Shown: one piece after another, positions 9,733-19,224 of the stretch
Numbering within the stretch: the first letter of the stretch is position 1
How the letters are laid out: each line of letters begins with the position of its first letter
Assembly (NCBI RefSeq): GCF_030160715.1
Contig: NZ_BSOW01000005.1
Span: forward strand, 287,394 to 351,393
Source of the DNA: Bradyrhizobium iriomotense
Lineage (GTDB): Bacteria; Pseudomonadota; Alphaproteobacteria; Rhizobiales; Xanthobacteraceae
Length of the DNA: 64,000 nt
Reading direction: 5' to 3'
Program-made: the position numbers and the translations under genes
Notes under the pieces: generated by a model
What the model was told of the DNA's origin: nothing
Database searches by the model: none
What the model saw: only the letters and a program-made list of their open reading frames with translations

Positions 9733-12570
9733 GTGCCGCCAGTGCCCGCAACATCTTCTGTTGAAGGCTTCGCTTTCGGCCCTTTCCGGCTGTTTCCCGC
9801 GCGTCATTTGCTTCTGAAGGGTTCCAAACCGCTTCGACTTGGCGGTCGCGCGCTGGACACACTAACCGCACTGGTTGAACAGGCCGGCAAGCTCGTCTCC
9901 AAGGATGACCTCGAGGCTCGCGTCTGGCCGAACGCACGCGTGTCGGAGAGTGCTCTCCGTGTGCACATCGCTGTGCTCCGTCGAGTTCTCGGCGAAGACG
10001 GCGACAACGACCGGTTCATCAAGACCGTGCCTGGTCGCGGCTATTGTTTTGTGGCGTCTACGTCGAAAGTCTCGAACGACCAGATCGCAATTCCAGACGA
10101 GCGAAAAGGCAATATGCCCACGACGCGCGTGCGCATGCTTGGCCGTGCCGATACCGTCACGACACTCGCACGTACGTTGCCGAAGGAACGTTTCATAACA
10201 ATCGTTGGTCCGGGCGGAATTGGCAAGACAACCGTCGCGCTCGCAGTCGCTGAAGCGTTGGATTTCTCCTATGACGATGGGGAATATTTTGTCGATCTAG
10301 CGCCGATCTCGGATCATACGCTTGTTCTCAACACCTTGGCGTCGATACTTGGCGTGACACTTCGGTCTGGAGACCCCCTGGAAAGTCTGACGCGCTTTCT
10401 GACAAACAAGCGGCTGCTGCTGTTGCTCGATAGTTGCGAGCATGTCGTCACGGCTGTAGCTGAGATCGCCGAGACGATTTGCAACCGAACGTCGGGAGTG
10501 CACATTCTCGCTACGAGTCGCGAACGACTCCGCGTTCAGGGCGAGCAAGTTCACCGGTTATCGCCGCTCGATGTACCTCCCGCCGGCAAATCATTGACTG
10601 CCGCGGACGCGCTGCTCTTCTCTTCCGTGCAGCTGTTCATCGATTGTGTAACGGCGACCTTGGAAGATTTTCAATTGCGCGACATTGACGCGCCTCGCAT
10701 TGCGGATATTTGCCGTCATCTTGACGGAATTCCTCTCGCGATTGAGATCGCCGCGGGACGTGTCGACGCATTTGGCGTCGCTGGCCTCGCGACCCAGATT
10801 AGCAATCGCTTTCAGCTTCTAACGCAGGGCCGACGCACCGCGCTCGCTCGGCACCAAACGCTTAGTCGGGCGCTCGACTGGAGCTATGAGCTACTGTCTG
10901 AGGCCGAGCGAGCGGTCCTGCGCCGTTTGTCGATCTTTGTTGGACGCTTTACATTCGACGCGGCGGCCGCCGTTGGACCACCCGGCGATGGCGAAGCGGA
11001 TTTTGCCGAGTTGCTTGCAAATCTGGTCTCAAAGTCACTGGTCACCGCCGATATCGGTCGATCGAAGGTTCGCTATCGCCTCTTTGACACGACTCGCGCT
11101 TACGCGTTCGAGAAGCTGCTTGAGAGTGGCGAGCATTCCACGCAGGCACGCCGCCATGCGACTCATTTATGTGAGGTCATGAAGCATGCGGAGAACGATT
11201 GGAATGCGTTGAGCACCTCGGACTGGCTGGCAGAATATGGTGACCACATTGATGACATCCGATCGGCGCTCGAATGGGCACTCGCCGAGAGCAGCGCTTC
11301 CGAATTGGCCGTTGATCTGACAGTCGCTGCCGTGCCGTTGTGGCTTCAGCTGTCGTTGATGGACGAATGCAAACGTCGGGTTGAACAGGCACTCGATACG
11401 CTACGGTCGCACAGCGCAGACCAGCTTGAGCGCAAGATGCATCTTTATGCGGCGCTTGGATCAACTCTCATTTACACGGACCTCGGCCCCCGCGCGCGTG
11501 ACGCTTGGACCAGCACTTACGACATCGCCGAAGGGCTAGCTAATATCGACTATAAGCTTCGTGCATTGTGGGGCCTTTGGGTCGATCGTATCAATAGCGG
11601 AGAGTATAACGAGTCCCTGAGCCTCGCGAAACGCTTCAGCAGTGCAGCCGAGCCCTCTATCGACCCCCTCGATGGACTGGTCGGTGACCGAATGTTGGGG
11701 ACCACCTTGCACCTGATGGGCGAACAAGCGGAAGCTCGCCTCTATACTGAACGCATGCTGAGTGGTTATGGACCGATCACGCGCGCGCCACACATGGTGC
11801 GCTTTCAATTCGATCAGCGATCGACTTCAACCTGCTTCCAGGCGCGGATACTCTGGCTTCTGGGCTTCCCCGATCAGGCTACGCGGCTGGCGGATCGAGC
11901 AAGTAGCGACTGTCTAGCGACGGGCCATTTGCTATCCATCTGCACCGTGTTGGGGCAAGGGGGATGTCTGGTCGCATTGCTGAACGGAGACCTTGATAAG
12001 GCCGACGAATTCTGTTCAGCGTTAATCGACAGATCCAAACACGCTCCCGGCCTTTGGTACGATTGGGCACTTTATTTTCGGGGAGTCATTTTGGCGCGCC
12101 GTGGCGACCACGTAGAAGGCCTTCGAAGATTGCGGCCTCTGCTCTCGGTGGCGCCGGAAATCCTATCAATGCCCCGCTATCTGCCGCTGCTTGCGGAGGC
12201 CGCCACCTGTCTCGCCGCCTGCGGCGAGTTGCCAGAAGCGCTGGCGACCATCAACCGCGCATTAGAGCGTTCCACACGGCAGCAGGAGCATTGGTACACG
12301 CCCGAGCTCTTGAGGATCAAAGCCGAGCTAACACTTAGCGAAGGCTTTGCCGACGCCGCCGCAGAGCTGCTGGACAACTCCTCGGAGTGGGCGCGTCGAC
12401 AGGGCGCAAACTCTTGGGAGTTGCGGGCGGCAATTAGCTTGCTCCGGCTACGTGGCAACCAAAATGAAGCCGCGCGCAACAACTTGGCTTCGATCCTGGC
12501 TCGCTTCACCGAGGGTTTTCTGTCGGGAGATCTAAGGATGGCCAGAAACCTACTCGGCGCATCGGGGTAG
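9733..12570 (+). CDS. Winged-helix / NB-ARC-type ATPase transcriptional regulator
   Basis: A 945-residue regulator. Residues about 15-108 form an OmpR/CadC-type winged helix (ends with the typical VPGRGYCFVA). A STAND-type nucleotide-binding domain follows, with P-loop GPGGIGKT at 159-166 and LLLLLDSCEHV as Walker B, then a long helical TPR-like C-terminal region. The family senses ligands or partners through the C-terminal repeats and controls DNA binding by nucleotide-dependent oligomerisation; the ligand here is unknown. The GTG at 9733 is preceded by AAGAGG (9721-9726). It is divergent from the giant kinase pair, which makes that pair a plausible target. No membrane segment is apparent. 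Confidence 0.88.
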   Translation: MPPVPATSSVEGFAFGPFRLFPARHLLLKGSKPLRLGGRALDTLTALVEQAGKLVSKDDLEARVWPNARVSESALRVHIAVLRRVLGEDGDNDRFIKTVPGRGYCFVASTSKVSNDQIAIPDERKGNMPTTRVRMLGRADTVTTLARTLPKERFITIVGPGGIGKTTVALAVAEALDFSYDDGEYFVDLAPISDHTLVLNTLASILGVTLRSGDPLESLTRFLTNKRLLLLLDSCEHVVTAVAEIAETICNRTSGVHILATSRERLRVQGEQVHRLSPLDVPPAGKSLTAADALLFSSVQLFIDCVTATLEDFQLRDIDAPRIADICRHLDGIPLAIEIAAGRVDAFGVAGLATQISNRFQLLTQGRRTALARHQTLSRALDWSYELLSEAERAVLRRLSIFVGRFTFDAAAAVGPPGDGEADFAELLANLVSKSLVTADIGRSKVRYRLFDTTRAYAFEKLLESGEHSTQARRHATHLCEVMKHAENDWNALSTSDWLAEYGDHIDDIRSALEWALAESSASELAVDLTVAAVPLWLQLSLMDECKRRVEQALDTLRSHSADQLERKMHLYAALGSTLIYTDLGPRARDAWTSTYDIAEGLANIDYKLRALWGLWVDRINSGEYNESLSLAKRFSSAAEPSIDPLDGLVGDRMLGTTLHLMGEQAEARLYTERMLSGYGPITRAPHMVRFQFDQRSTSTCFQARILWLLGFPDQATRLADRASSDCLATGHLLSICTVLGQGGCLVALLNGDLDKADEFCSALIDRSKHAPGLWYDWALYFRGVILARRGDHVEGLRRLRPLLSVAPEILSMPRYLPLLAEAATCLAACGELPEALATINRALERSTRQQEHWYTPELLRIKAELTLSEGFADAAAELLDNSSEWARRQGANSWELRAAISLLRLRGNQNEAARNNLASILARFTEGFLSGDLRMARNLLGASG

Positions 12571-12744
12571 TGCCAGCAAGAGCGCAGCGAGACCTTCGCC
12601 GAGCACACGCCGATAATCGAACCTTGGTCGCGTGACCCGGTTTGCTAACGGGCTTACTCTGTACGCGCCAAGCCTTGTACCGCGGGCAGCACGTAGCTTC
12701 ACAACCTCGATTCGGAGGTGGGAATTTGATGTGCTATCGGTCAT
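12550..12744 (-). CDS. Small hypothetical protein (64 aa)
   Basis: A short open frame starting at ATG 12744 with an unusually good ribosome-binding stretch (AAGAGGGGGG on the minus strand, about five bases before the start). The product is basic and rich in Arg and Leu, with no domain I recognise. It overlaps the 3' end of the upstream regulator by 21 bases, tail to tail. Support rests on the ribosome-binding site alone, so it may be chance. Confidence 0.3.
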   Translation of the reverse strand: MTDSTSNSHLRIEVVKLRAARGTRLGAYRVSPLANRVTRPRFDYRRVLGEGLAALLLALPRCAE

Positions 12745-12851
12745 CGGTCCCCCCTCTTGTTTCACCATCGCTTCTTCTCCAAACGCGGACCCGCCTTCGG
12801 CTCGCTGCTTTTTGACGGCGATTTACCAGCTTTTACACCTGGGCTGACGAA

Positions 12852-14507
12852 ATGCTGGCTAGATTGTGCCGGGCGCGGCCTTGGTCGACGTTGGGACGGC
12901 TGAAACGCGACGGCCGCTCACCTAGCCAGGCAGATCGGATTGACGGGATGCTCGGTGCCACGACGCAGCAGAGTGCGATTACGCATCAGGTTTCAACTCT
13001 GAGCGAGCCGTTCGCAGGCGAGAGTTTGCAGTTGCACGACCTGGCACCAACTTCCGATCACATGAAGGACGAAAGTCAACAACCGCATGACGATCCGCTC
13101 GGGTTGCGGCTGAGGGAGGCCCTTGAGCGCGAAGCGGCGACAGCAGAGATATTGAGAGTGATCGCGGGGTCGCCTGCCGGCTTCGGTCCCATCTTTGCTG
13201 CGATCGCAGAGAGATCCAATAAGCTCGTCAATGGACTGTCTACGGCGGTCCTTCAAAAGATCGATGACCGGTTGCATCTCGCCGCGTTCACTCGGCGGAG
13301 CGAGGTGGCCGATACAGCTTTGATCAATCTGTTTCCCTTGAGGCTTTCGGACGTCAACTGGTATGCGACGACAATCCGGGAGATCCGGCCTGTTCAAATC
13401 GAAGATTGCGAGGTGGGGTTCGCCGAGCACCCGGGTCTATTGGATCTTTCGCGAAAGCGAGGTTTCCGAAGCGTCGTTCTGATTCCGCTCTTTGGCCACT
13501 CCGGGAGCATCGGCATTATCAGCGTGACCCGTGCAGAGACTGGTACATTCAGGGAAGAACACATTCGATTATTGCGAACGTTTGCCGACCAGGCGGTCAT
13601 CGCAATCGAGAACGCACGGTTGTTCAACGAAGTACAGGCCAGGACCACCGAACTTGCGCAATCGCTGGAGGAACTGCGCGTGGCCCAGGATCGCCTTGTG
13701 CAGACCGAAAAGCTTGCTTCTCTCGGCCAGCTCACTGCAGGCATCGCCCACGAAATCAAGAACCCGCTCAACTTCGTCAACAATTTCTCGGCATTGTCGG
13801 TTGAGCTGACCGACGAGCTCAATGACCTCTTGAAGCCGACACCCCTCGCCGAGGAGCTCCGTTCAAAGGTCGACGAGTTGACCGGTCTTCTCAAAGACAA
13901 CCTCGAGAAGGTCGTCCAGCATGGCAAGCGAGCCGATTGCATCGTCAAGAGCATGCTGCTGCACTCGCGCGAACGCTCCGGCGAGCGCCGCCCGGCTGAC
14001 ATCAATGCGCTGCTCGAGGAAAGCCTCAACCTCGCCTATCACGGCGCGCGCGCGGAGGATTCGGCCTTCGACGTCGCGCTCCGGCGCGAGTTGGACCCGG
14101 ATGCTGGAACGAAGGATGTCTATCCGCAGGAGATAACGCGCGCGCTGCTCAACCTTATTTTAAACGGCTTCTACGCCGCGACCAAGCGCAAGGAGACGGC
14201 CGGCGCGGGGTTCGAGCCGACCCTGTGCGCCAGCACCAGGAGCGTACGCGGTGGGGTCGAAATCAAAATTCGTGACAATGGCGCGGGCATCCCCGAGGAG
14301 TTGAAGGAGAAGATCTTCAATCCCTTCTTCACGACCAAACCGGCCGGCGAAGGAACAGGCCTCGGCCTTTCGATCTGCCACGACATCATCGTGAAACAGC
14401 ACGGCGGCCGCATCGACGTCGTGACCGAACCGGGCGTGTTTACCGAATTCACCATCACGCTGCCACGCATCGGGGCCGCCCAGATCCGTAAGGAAAGCAA
14501 AAATTGA
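12852..14507 (+). CDS. Soluble GAF-domain sensor histidine kinase
   Basis: 551 residues if translated from ATG 12852; family resemblance begins only near residue 71, so ATG 13062 (481 residues) is an equally plausible start. Neither has a clear ribosome-binding site. GAF domain at about 100-255, a short coiled coil (260-285), then HisKA with phospho-acceptor His300 in GIAHEIKNP, and a HATPase domain with NLILNG, DNGAGI and GEGTGLGLS motifs. No membrane helices are visible, so it should sense a cytoplasmic signal. The next gene, a response regulator, overlaps its stop codon and is almost certainly its partner. Confidence 0.88.
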   Translation: MLARLCRARPWSTLGRLKRDGRSPSQADRIDGMLGATTQQSAITHQVSTLSEPFAGESLQLHDLAPTSDHMKDESQQPHDDPLGLRLREALEREAATAEILRVIAGSPAGFGPIFAAIAERSNKLVNGLSTAVLQKIDDRLHLAAFTRRSEVADTALINLFPLRLSDVNWYATTIREIRPVQIEDCEVGFAEHPGLLDLSRKRGFRSVVLIPLFGHSGSIGIISVTRAETGTFREEHIRLLRTFADQAVIAIENARLFNEVQARTTELAQSLEELRVAQDRLVQTEKLASLGQLTAGIAHEIKNPLNFVNNFSALSVELTDELNDLLKPTPLAEELRSKVDELTGLLKDNLEKVVQHGKRADCIVKSMLLHSRERSGERRPADINALLEESLNLAYHGARAEDSAFDVALRRELDPDAGTKDVYPQEITRALLNLILNGFYAATKRKETAGAGFEPTLCASTRSVRGGVEIKIRDNGAGIPEELKEKIFNPFFTTKPAGEGTGLGLSICHDIIVKQHGGRIDVVTEPGVFTEFTITLPRIGAAQIRKESKN

Positions 14508-14962
14508 CCGTCTATATTCTGGTCGTAGACGATGAACCCGACGTCGAAGCCCTGTTCCGCCAACGGTTCCGGCGCGATCTGCGTTCCGAGCGTTTTCTGA
14601 TGGAGTTCGCGACGTCAGCGGCGGCGGCGCTGAGGCGTGCCGCGGAGATCCGGGACGCCTCGCTTATCCTCATCCTGTCGGACATCAATATGCCCGGGAT
14701 GAGCGGGCTGGAGCTGCTGCCGGTCATGCGCGCGGCGCACCCCGATGTGCCGGTTATCATGATCACCGCCTATAGCGATGCAGAAACGCACAGAAAAGCG
14801 ATCGAACGCGGCGCAGAGGGCTTGTTGACGAAGCCGATCGACTTTGCGCTGCTGCGCGAGGCAATCGACATGAGGCTCGAGCACGCGTCAACTCTCCCGA
14901 CCTTGCACCCGACGGACGGCCCGAGCCGCAGTTGCGGAAACAAGAGTCGTTGCGACAGCTGA
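14504..14962 (+). CDS. Single-domain response regulator
   Basis: 152 residues from TTG 14504, which overlaps the TGA of the histidine kinase gene, indicating translational coupling. The receiver fold is complete: acidic pair Asp10/Glu11 region (VVDDEPD), phospho-acceptor Asp60 in LSDINMPGMSG, Thr88 in MITAY and Lys110 in LLTKP. There is no DNA-binding output domain; the last about 25 residues look disordered. It probably acts by protein contact or passes phosphate onward. Confidence 0.88.
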   Translation: MTVYILVVDDEPDVEALFRQRFRRDLRSERFLMEFATSAAAALRRAAEIRDASLILILSDINMPGMSGLELLPVMRAAHPDVPVIMITAYSDAETHRKAIERGAEGLLTKPIDFALLREAIDMRLEHASTLPTLHPTDGPSRSCGNKSRCDS

Positions 14963-15134
14963 AAGGCGAAGATCGCAGCTATCGGGGAGCCTTGATGCCT
15001 GATACTCTTGGGATTGTCCGGGGTTCATCTGCAAAACGCCGGCTAATATGAAAATCTGATCCCCCGGGGGTGCGACGCTGCGCGAAATCGCCACGATTTG
15101 GCGGTTGCGAGGCGAAAATCCGAAGGGGAACGCC

Positions 15135-16226
15135 ATGAAACGTCGTGAATTTCTGAAAGCGGTAGGCGTCGGCCTTGCTGCCTCGAACGCCGTTGCTGCA
15201 CCAGCCGTTGCGCAGTCGATGCCCGAGCTGAAATGGCGCTGTACCGCGAGCTGGCCGAAGGCACTCGACATTCTCTTCAGCGCATCGGAGACGATCTCGA
15301 AATATGTCGCGGAAGCCACCGACAACAAGTTTCAGATTCAGACTTTTGCCGGCGGCGAGATCGTTCCCGCCCTGCAGGCGCTCGACGCGGTGAGCAGCGC
15401 CACGGTCGACATGTGTCACACCGCCGCCGCCTACTACGTCGGCAAGGACCCGACTTACGCGCTTTATTGCACCATTCCGTTCGGTTTGACCTCGCGCCAG
15501 CAGAACGCCTGGTTCCAGGATCACGGCGGCCAGGACATGCTCAATGAGTTCGGCAGGAAATCCAACGTTTATGCCATAGCCGGCGGCAATACCGGCACCC
15601 AGATGGGTGGCTGGTTTCGCAAGGAGATCAACACCGTCGCCGACCTCAACGGCCTGAAGATGCGGATTGGCGGATGGGCCGGCAAGACACTTGCCAAGCT
15701 CGGCGCCATTCCGCAGCAGATCGCGGGTGGCGATATCTATCCAGCGCTGGAAAAAGGCGCGATCGACGCGGCCGAATGGGTCGGTCCCTATGATGACGAG
15801 AGGCTCGGCTTCTACAAGATCGCCAAGTACTATTACTATCCCGGCTGGTGGGAGGGCGGCACGGCGCAGCACTTCTTCATCAATTGGGACAAGTGGGATG
15901 CCCTGCCGAAGGCTTATCGATCGCTGCTCACGATCGCCTGCGGTTACGCCAATCTCGATGTTCAGGCGCGATATGACGCGCGCAATCCCCACGCGCTCAA
16001 GCGCCTGGTGGCGAACGGAACACTCCTGCGCCCCTTCAGCCAGTCGATCATGGAAGCCTGTTTGAAGGCATCGAACGAGATCAATGCCGAGACCACCGCG
16101 TCCAACCCCGACTTCAAGAAGATCTACGATTCGCAGATGGACTTCCGAAACGACGAGAATCTCTGGTGGCAGCTCGCCGAATACGCGTATGAAACATTCA
16201 TGATCCGCACGCGTCCGAAGGGCTGA
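15135..16226 (+). CDS. TRAP transporter substrate-binding protein (DctP family), Tat-exported
   Basis: 363 residues from ATG 15135, chosen over an upstream in-frame start because GAAGGGGA precedes it and the signal peptide then begins correctly. MKRREFLKAV is a twin-arginine motif and cleavage after AVA at residue 26 is likely. The rest matches periplasmic TRAP receptors, including a helix-rich second half with the conserved Arg-containing segment LKMRIGG. These proteins bind organic acids and deliver them to a DctQ/DctM permease. No permease genes lie nearby, so it is an orphan receptor here. It converges with the SARP regulator gene. Confidence 0.87.
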   Translation: MKRREFLKAVGVGLAASNAVAAPAVAQSMPELKWRCTASWPKALDILFSASETISKYVAEATDNKFQIQTFAGGEIVPALQALDAVSSATVDMCHTAAAYYVGKDPTYALYCTIPFGLTSRQQNAWFQDHGGQDMLNEFGRKSNVYAIAGGNTGTQMGGWFRKEINTVADLNGLKMRIGGWAGKTLAKLGAIPQQIAGGDIYPALEKGAIDAAEWVGPYDDERLGFYKIAKYYYYPGWWEGGTAQHFFINWDKWDALPKAYRSLLTIACGYANLDVQARYDARNPHALKRLVANGTLLRPFSQSIMEACLKASNEINAETTASNPDFKKIYDSQMDFRNDENLWWQLAEYAYETFMIRTRPKG

Positions 16227-16265
16227 ACGATCTTCAGCATCGTTGGTGGCGTACCCGCTGCAAGC

Positions 16266-18248
16266 TCAATCCGGGATTTGCAGCACTTTCGCGGCCTTTT
16301 GGTAGATGCCGGTAAGATCGTCGAGCATATGAAGCGCCTCGGTGAACTGCCTGAAATTGTAGTCCGGACGTAACCCGATGATGCGTTGACGTGCTGCGCG
16401 GGCCTCCTCGATGCGGCCAGCGGCCGCAAGCGTCAGCGCTGCTACGGCATGTGCATGAAAATGATCGCCGGCATGCCGTCCAACAAGCGCCGCACAATCG
16501 GCAGCCTCCTCGACCTTGCCAAGCCGCAGCAATGCAAACGTTCGCACCCGGTATGTCCCGAACATCATCGGATCAAGCGGACTGAGTTGCGCCGCGATGT
16601 CGGCCGCGTCGATCGCGCACCCGGGATCACCGGTCTGGCATTGCACAAAGGCCAGAGAGTAATGAGCGAACGCGTAATTTGGGCTCAAGCGAATGGATTG
16701 ATTGAGCTCGCCAATGGCGCCGTCGTGCGCGTACGCAAGCCATAGCGCGCGGCCGATCGCACAATGTGCCGCCGGATCGCTGGGATCCGCCTGCAATGCC
16801 TTTTCGGCAGTCTCGATTGCCGCCCCAACCTCGCGTTTGGACTCGCGCACGTGTAGATGGAACGCGTTCTGAAAATGCGTGAACGACATTCCCGCATAGC
16901 TTCGCGAGAAGGTCGGGTCGAGAGCGATCGCCCTGGTGAAAAACTGCTGCGCCTCTCGATTGCTCTCGCTCGTAAAGCGATACATGCGGGAGAGCCCCAG
17001 ATGGTACGCCTGCCACGCGTCGAGCGACGCAGGCGGCATGAGCAGCGCCCGGTTGCGTTCGATGACGTGAATTTCCGCATCAAGACCCGTGACGATCCGC
17101 GTCGTCAGCAGCGGGGGCGCCGCGAAGGAATCGACGGCGTTGCAACTGAATTCGTCAGCCCAGAAGATGCGATCGCTCCTGGGGTCGATGAGCTCGACCG
17201 AGACAACATATTTCTTGCCGTCGCGCCGCAGATGGCCGGACGCAACATATTGCGCGCTCACGATGCCGGCGGCCGTCGTGGGCGTCTGGCTGCGCAGCGA
17301 AAAAGCCGTCCCTCTGGCAATGACGCGGATACTTCGCAGCTTGGCAAAACCAAAGATGATGTCGCTTGTGACGCTGTCGGCGTCCGCAGCGTTTTCCGGC
17401 GCCGCTGTGAACGGCATCAACAGCAGCGTCGGCCCATGCGTGGCCACCGCTTGCCGATCCGTCGGCGGCTCGAAACGCGCGACGCCGACCGAACTGACGC
17501 TGGCCGGCCTCGAAGCCGAGCGTTGTGCCGCCGCCAGAGCGGCCTTGAGCGATGCCGGATCGATGCCGCCGGTCTGGAAGCGCCTCACCGCTGCGTCGAT
17601 CTGGTGCTCGGCTTCGGCATAAAGCCCGCGCCGGAGCAGCGTGCGAACGAGCTCGATGTGAACCGCTTCGTCGAACGGCGCGACTTCGATGCACTCGCGC
17701 AACGCTAGGATGCGGTCATCGCTCTCCGGCGGCAGGACGGAGCTCAGCCGTTCGAGGAGCTGCTGGCGCAACTGACCGAAGCGGTGCCGTTGGCTTGCGA
17801 GCCAATTCTCGAACGAGGGGGCCCTTTCGATCGAGAGACCTTCGAGAAAGTCGCCGCGAAACCAAGCCAGTAGCGAGCGAAGATCGTTCGGCGAGGGACT
17901 GCTCAGCGTCTTCTGCGCGCTACGCGCAACGACGAGGGCATCCACGTCGAGCGACGCCGTATCGAGGCTGACTTGCCTGCGGTCGGCGATAAGCCGCTTC
18001 ATCGCCCGTTCGTCGACCAAAGGCCTCAGCTTGGAAAGGCACCAGCGCAATTCGCCTCTAGGGTCGTCGGCGACGTCCCAAAACAGCTCGCATAGTCTTT
18101 CGCGGGTGACCGGCCGCGGCGCCATCGCGAGATAGGCAAGGAGCGCCCGGACCTTACGCGAAGGCGGCTCGGACAACTCCGTCCCATTCCGGACGACCTG
18201 CAATGGTCCCAGCAAAAGCACATGGTCCGCCGGGGTGGCCATTTCCAT
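16266..18248 (-). CDS. SARP/BTAD-type transcriptional regulator with TPR region
   Basis: 660 residues from ATG 18248, preceded by GGAGAAGTC. An N-terminal winged helix (about 8-95) leads into a bacterial transcriptional activation (BTAD) helical domain (about 95-225). A TolB-like alpha/beta segment follows (about 265-390, LLMPFTAAPE onward), then TPR repeats (about 395-640). The layout is typical of proteobacterial SARP-like regulators, cytoplasmic, with the TPRs as the likely signal input. It is divergent from the hydrolase/oxidoreductase cluster at 18449, which it may control. Confidence 0.87.
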   Translation of the reverse strand: MEMATPADHVLLLGPLQVVRNGTELSEPPSRKVRALLAYLAMAPRPVTRERLCELFWDVADDPRGELRWCLSKLRPLVDERAMKRLIADRRQVSLDTASLDVDALVVARSAQKTLSSPSPNDLRSLLAWFRGDFLEGLSIERAPSFENWLASQRHRFGQLRQQLLERLSSVLPPESDDRILALRECIEVAPFDEAVHIELVRTLLRRGLYAEAEHQIDAAVRRFQTGGIDPASLKAALAAAQRSASRPASVSSVGVARFEPPTDRQAVATHGPTLLLMPFTAAPENAADADSVTSDIIFGFAKLRSIRVIARGTAFSLRSQTPTTAAGIVSAQYVASGHLRRDGKKYVVSVELIDPRSDRIFWADEFSCNAVDSFAAPPLLTTRIVTGLDAEIHVIERNRALLMPPASLDAWQAYHLGLSRMYRFTSESNREAQQFFTRAIALDPTFSRSYAGMSFTHFQNAFHLHVRESKREVGAAIETAEKALQADPSDPAAHCAIGRALWLAYAHDGAIGELNQSIRLSPNYAFAHYSLAFVQCQTGDPGCAIDAADIAAQLSPLDPMMFGTYRVRTFALLRLGKVEEAADCAALVGRHAGDHFHAHAVAALTLAAAGRIEEARAARQRIIGLRPDYNFRQFTEALHMLDDLTGIYQKAAKVLQIPD

Positions 18249-18448
18249 GACTTCTCCAACGGTTGCTCCAACGACGGCCGCCTAAGTTCAGGGTCTTAAG
18301 GTTTGCCGGGCCCTTGGGAAAGTAACAGTTGATCGAGTTGCCATGAGTGGAAATTTTGTAAGCAAAATCAATATCTTGATCCATGGCGACTGGATGGGAA
18401 GGTTGGGTTGCAGGTGACGCCGAGGGGCGCACGGCCGGGAGAACTCGG

Positions 18449-19144
18449 ATGACAACAAAGGATGTGAGCATTGTGCTGGCTCACGGCGCGTGGGCAGATG
18501 GATCGAGCTGGGGGCGCGTCGTCACCGGGCTCGCGGCCCGCGGCGTGAAGGCGTCTGCGGCGCCGCTGCCGCTAACGTCGCTTGCCGGCGACGTTGCCGC
18601 GCTCAATCGCAGCATCGAGCGCATGCCCGGACCGGTCATCCTGGTGGGACATGCCTATGCGGGTGCCGTCATTGCCCTGGCGCGGCCCGAGCAAGTGAAG
18701 GCGCTGGTCTATGTTGCCGCACTGGCGCCGGACGAGGGCGAGAAGGTGGCGGACGTGTTCTATCGCGCCGAACCGCATCCGCTGGCGCCGAAGCTTGCAC
18801 CTGACGCCAACAATTTGATTTGGCTGCCCGACGATGCCTTTGCCAAGGCTTTCGCGCCGAATGCTTCGGCGGAAGATCGGTCGGTGCTCGCCGCGGTGCA
18901 GCGGCCCATCGCGCTGGCGTGCATCACGGTTCCAGCAGGGCGTCCGTTATGGAAGGACGTTCCGACATGGTTTCTGCTCGCGGAACAGGATCATATGATC
19001 ATCCCGGCGACGCAGCGTTTCATGGCCGAGCGCATGAAAGCGAAGATCAGGTCGCATGCCGTCGACCACACGCCGATCGTCACCGCCCCCGGACCTGTCA
19101 TCGATATCATCCATGACGCGGTCCAATCGGTCGCCCGCAACTGA
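18449..19144 (+). CDS. Alpha/beta hydrolase with Ala at the nucleophile position
   Basis: 231 residues from ATG 18449, with GGGAGA six bases upstream. The fold matches the esterase-like alpha/beta hydrolases: HGAWADGSSW oxyanion-loop region at 12-21, strand and nucleophile elbow VGHAYAG at 66-72, acid region EQDHMI and the catalytic His in VDHTP near the C terminus. Where the family normally has Ser (GHSYGG), the codon GCC gives Ala69, so ordinary Ser hydrolase chemistry is not expected. It may be a lyase-like or non-catalytic member. First gene of a run of five on the plus strand. Confidence 0.82.
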   Translation: MTTKDVSIVLAHGAWADGSSWGRVVTGLAARGVKASAAPLPLTSLAGDVAALNRSIERMPGPVILVGHAYAGAVIALARPEQVKALVYVAALAPDEGEKVADVFYRAEPHPLAPKLAPDANNLIWLPDDAFAKAFAPNASAEDRSVLAAVQRPIALACITVPAGRPLWKDVPTWFLLAEQDHMIIPATQRFMAERMKAKIRSHAVDHTPIVTAPGPVIDIIHDAVQSVARN

Positions 19145-19224
19145 TCCGTTGTCGCTCCGCGCGCGACGAAGCATCAGTCGCAGAGGCCGAATTGCAGACA
19201 GCCAATTGCAGACAGGAGAATCCG

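Noticed and set aside
15061..15070. CCCCCGGGGG palindrome before the TRAP gene
   Set aside because: Too short and without a loop or T-tract to support a function.
14979..15992. Long open frame on the minus strand opposite the TRAP binding protein
   Set aside because: It is the antisense shadow of a GC-rich gene, with no family features, and the plus-strand protein has a full Tat signal and TRAP motifs.
16226..16244. AACGAT/ATCGTT hairpin between convergent genes as a terminator
   Set aside because: Only a 6-bp AT-containing stem, no T-tract.
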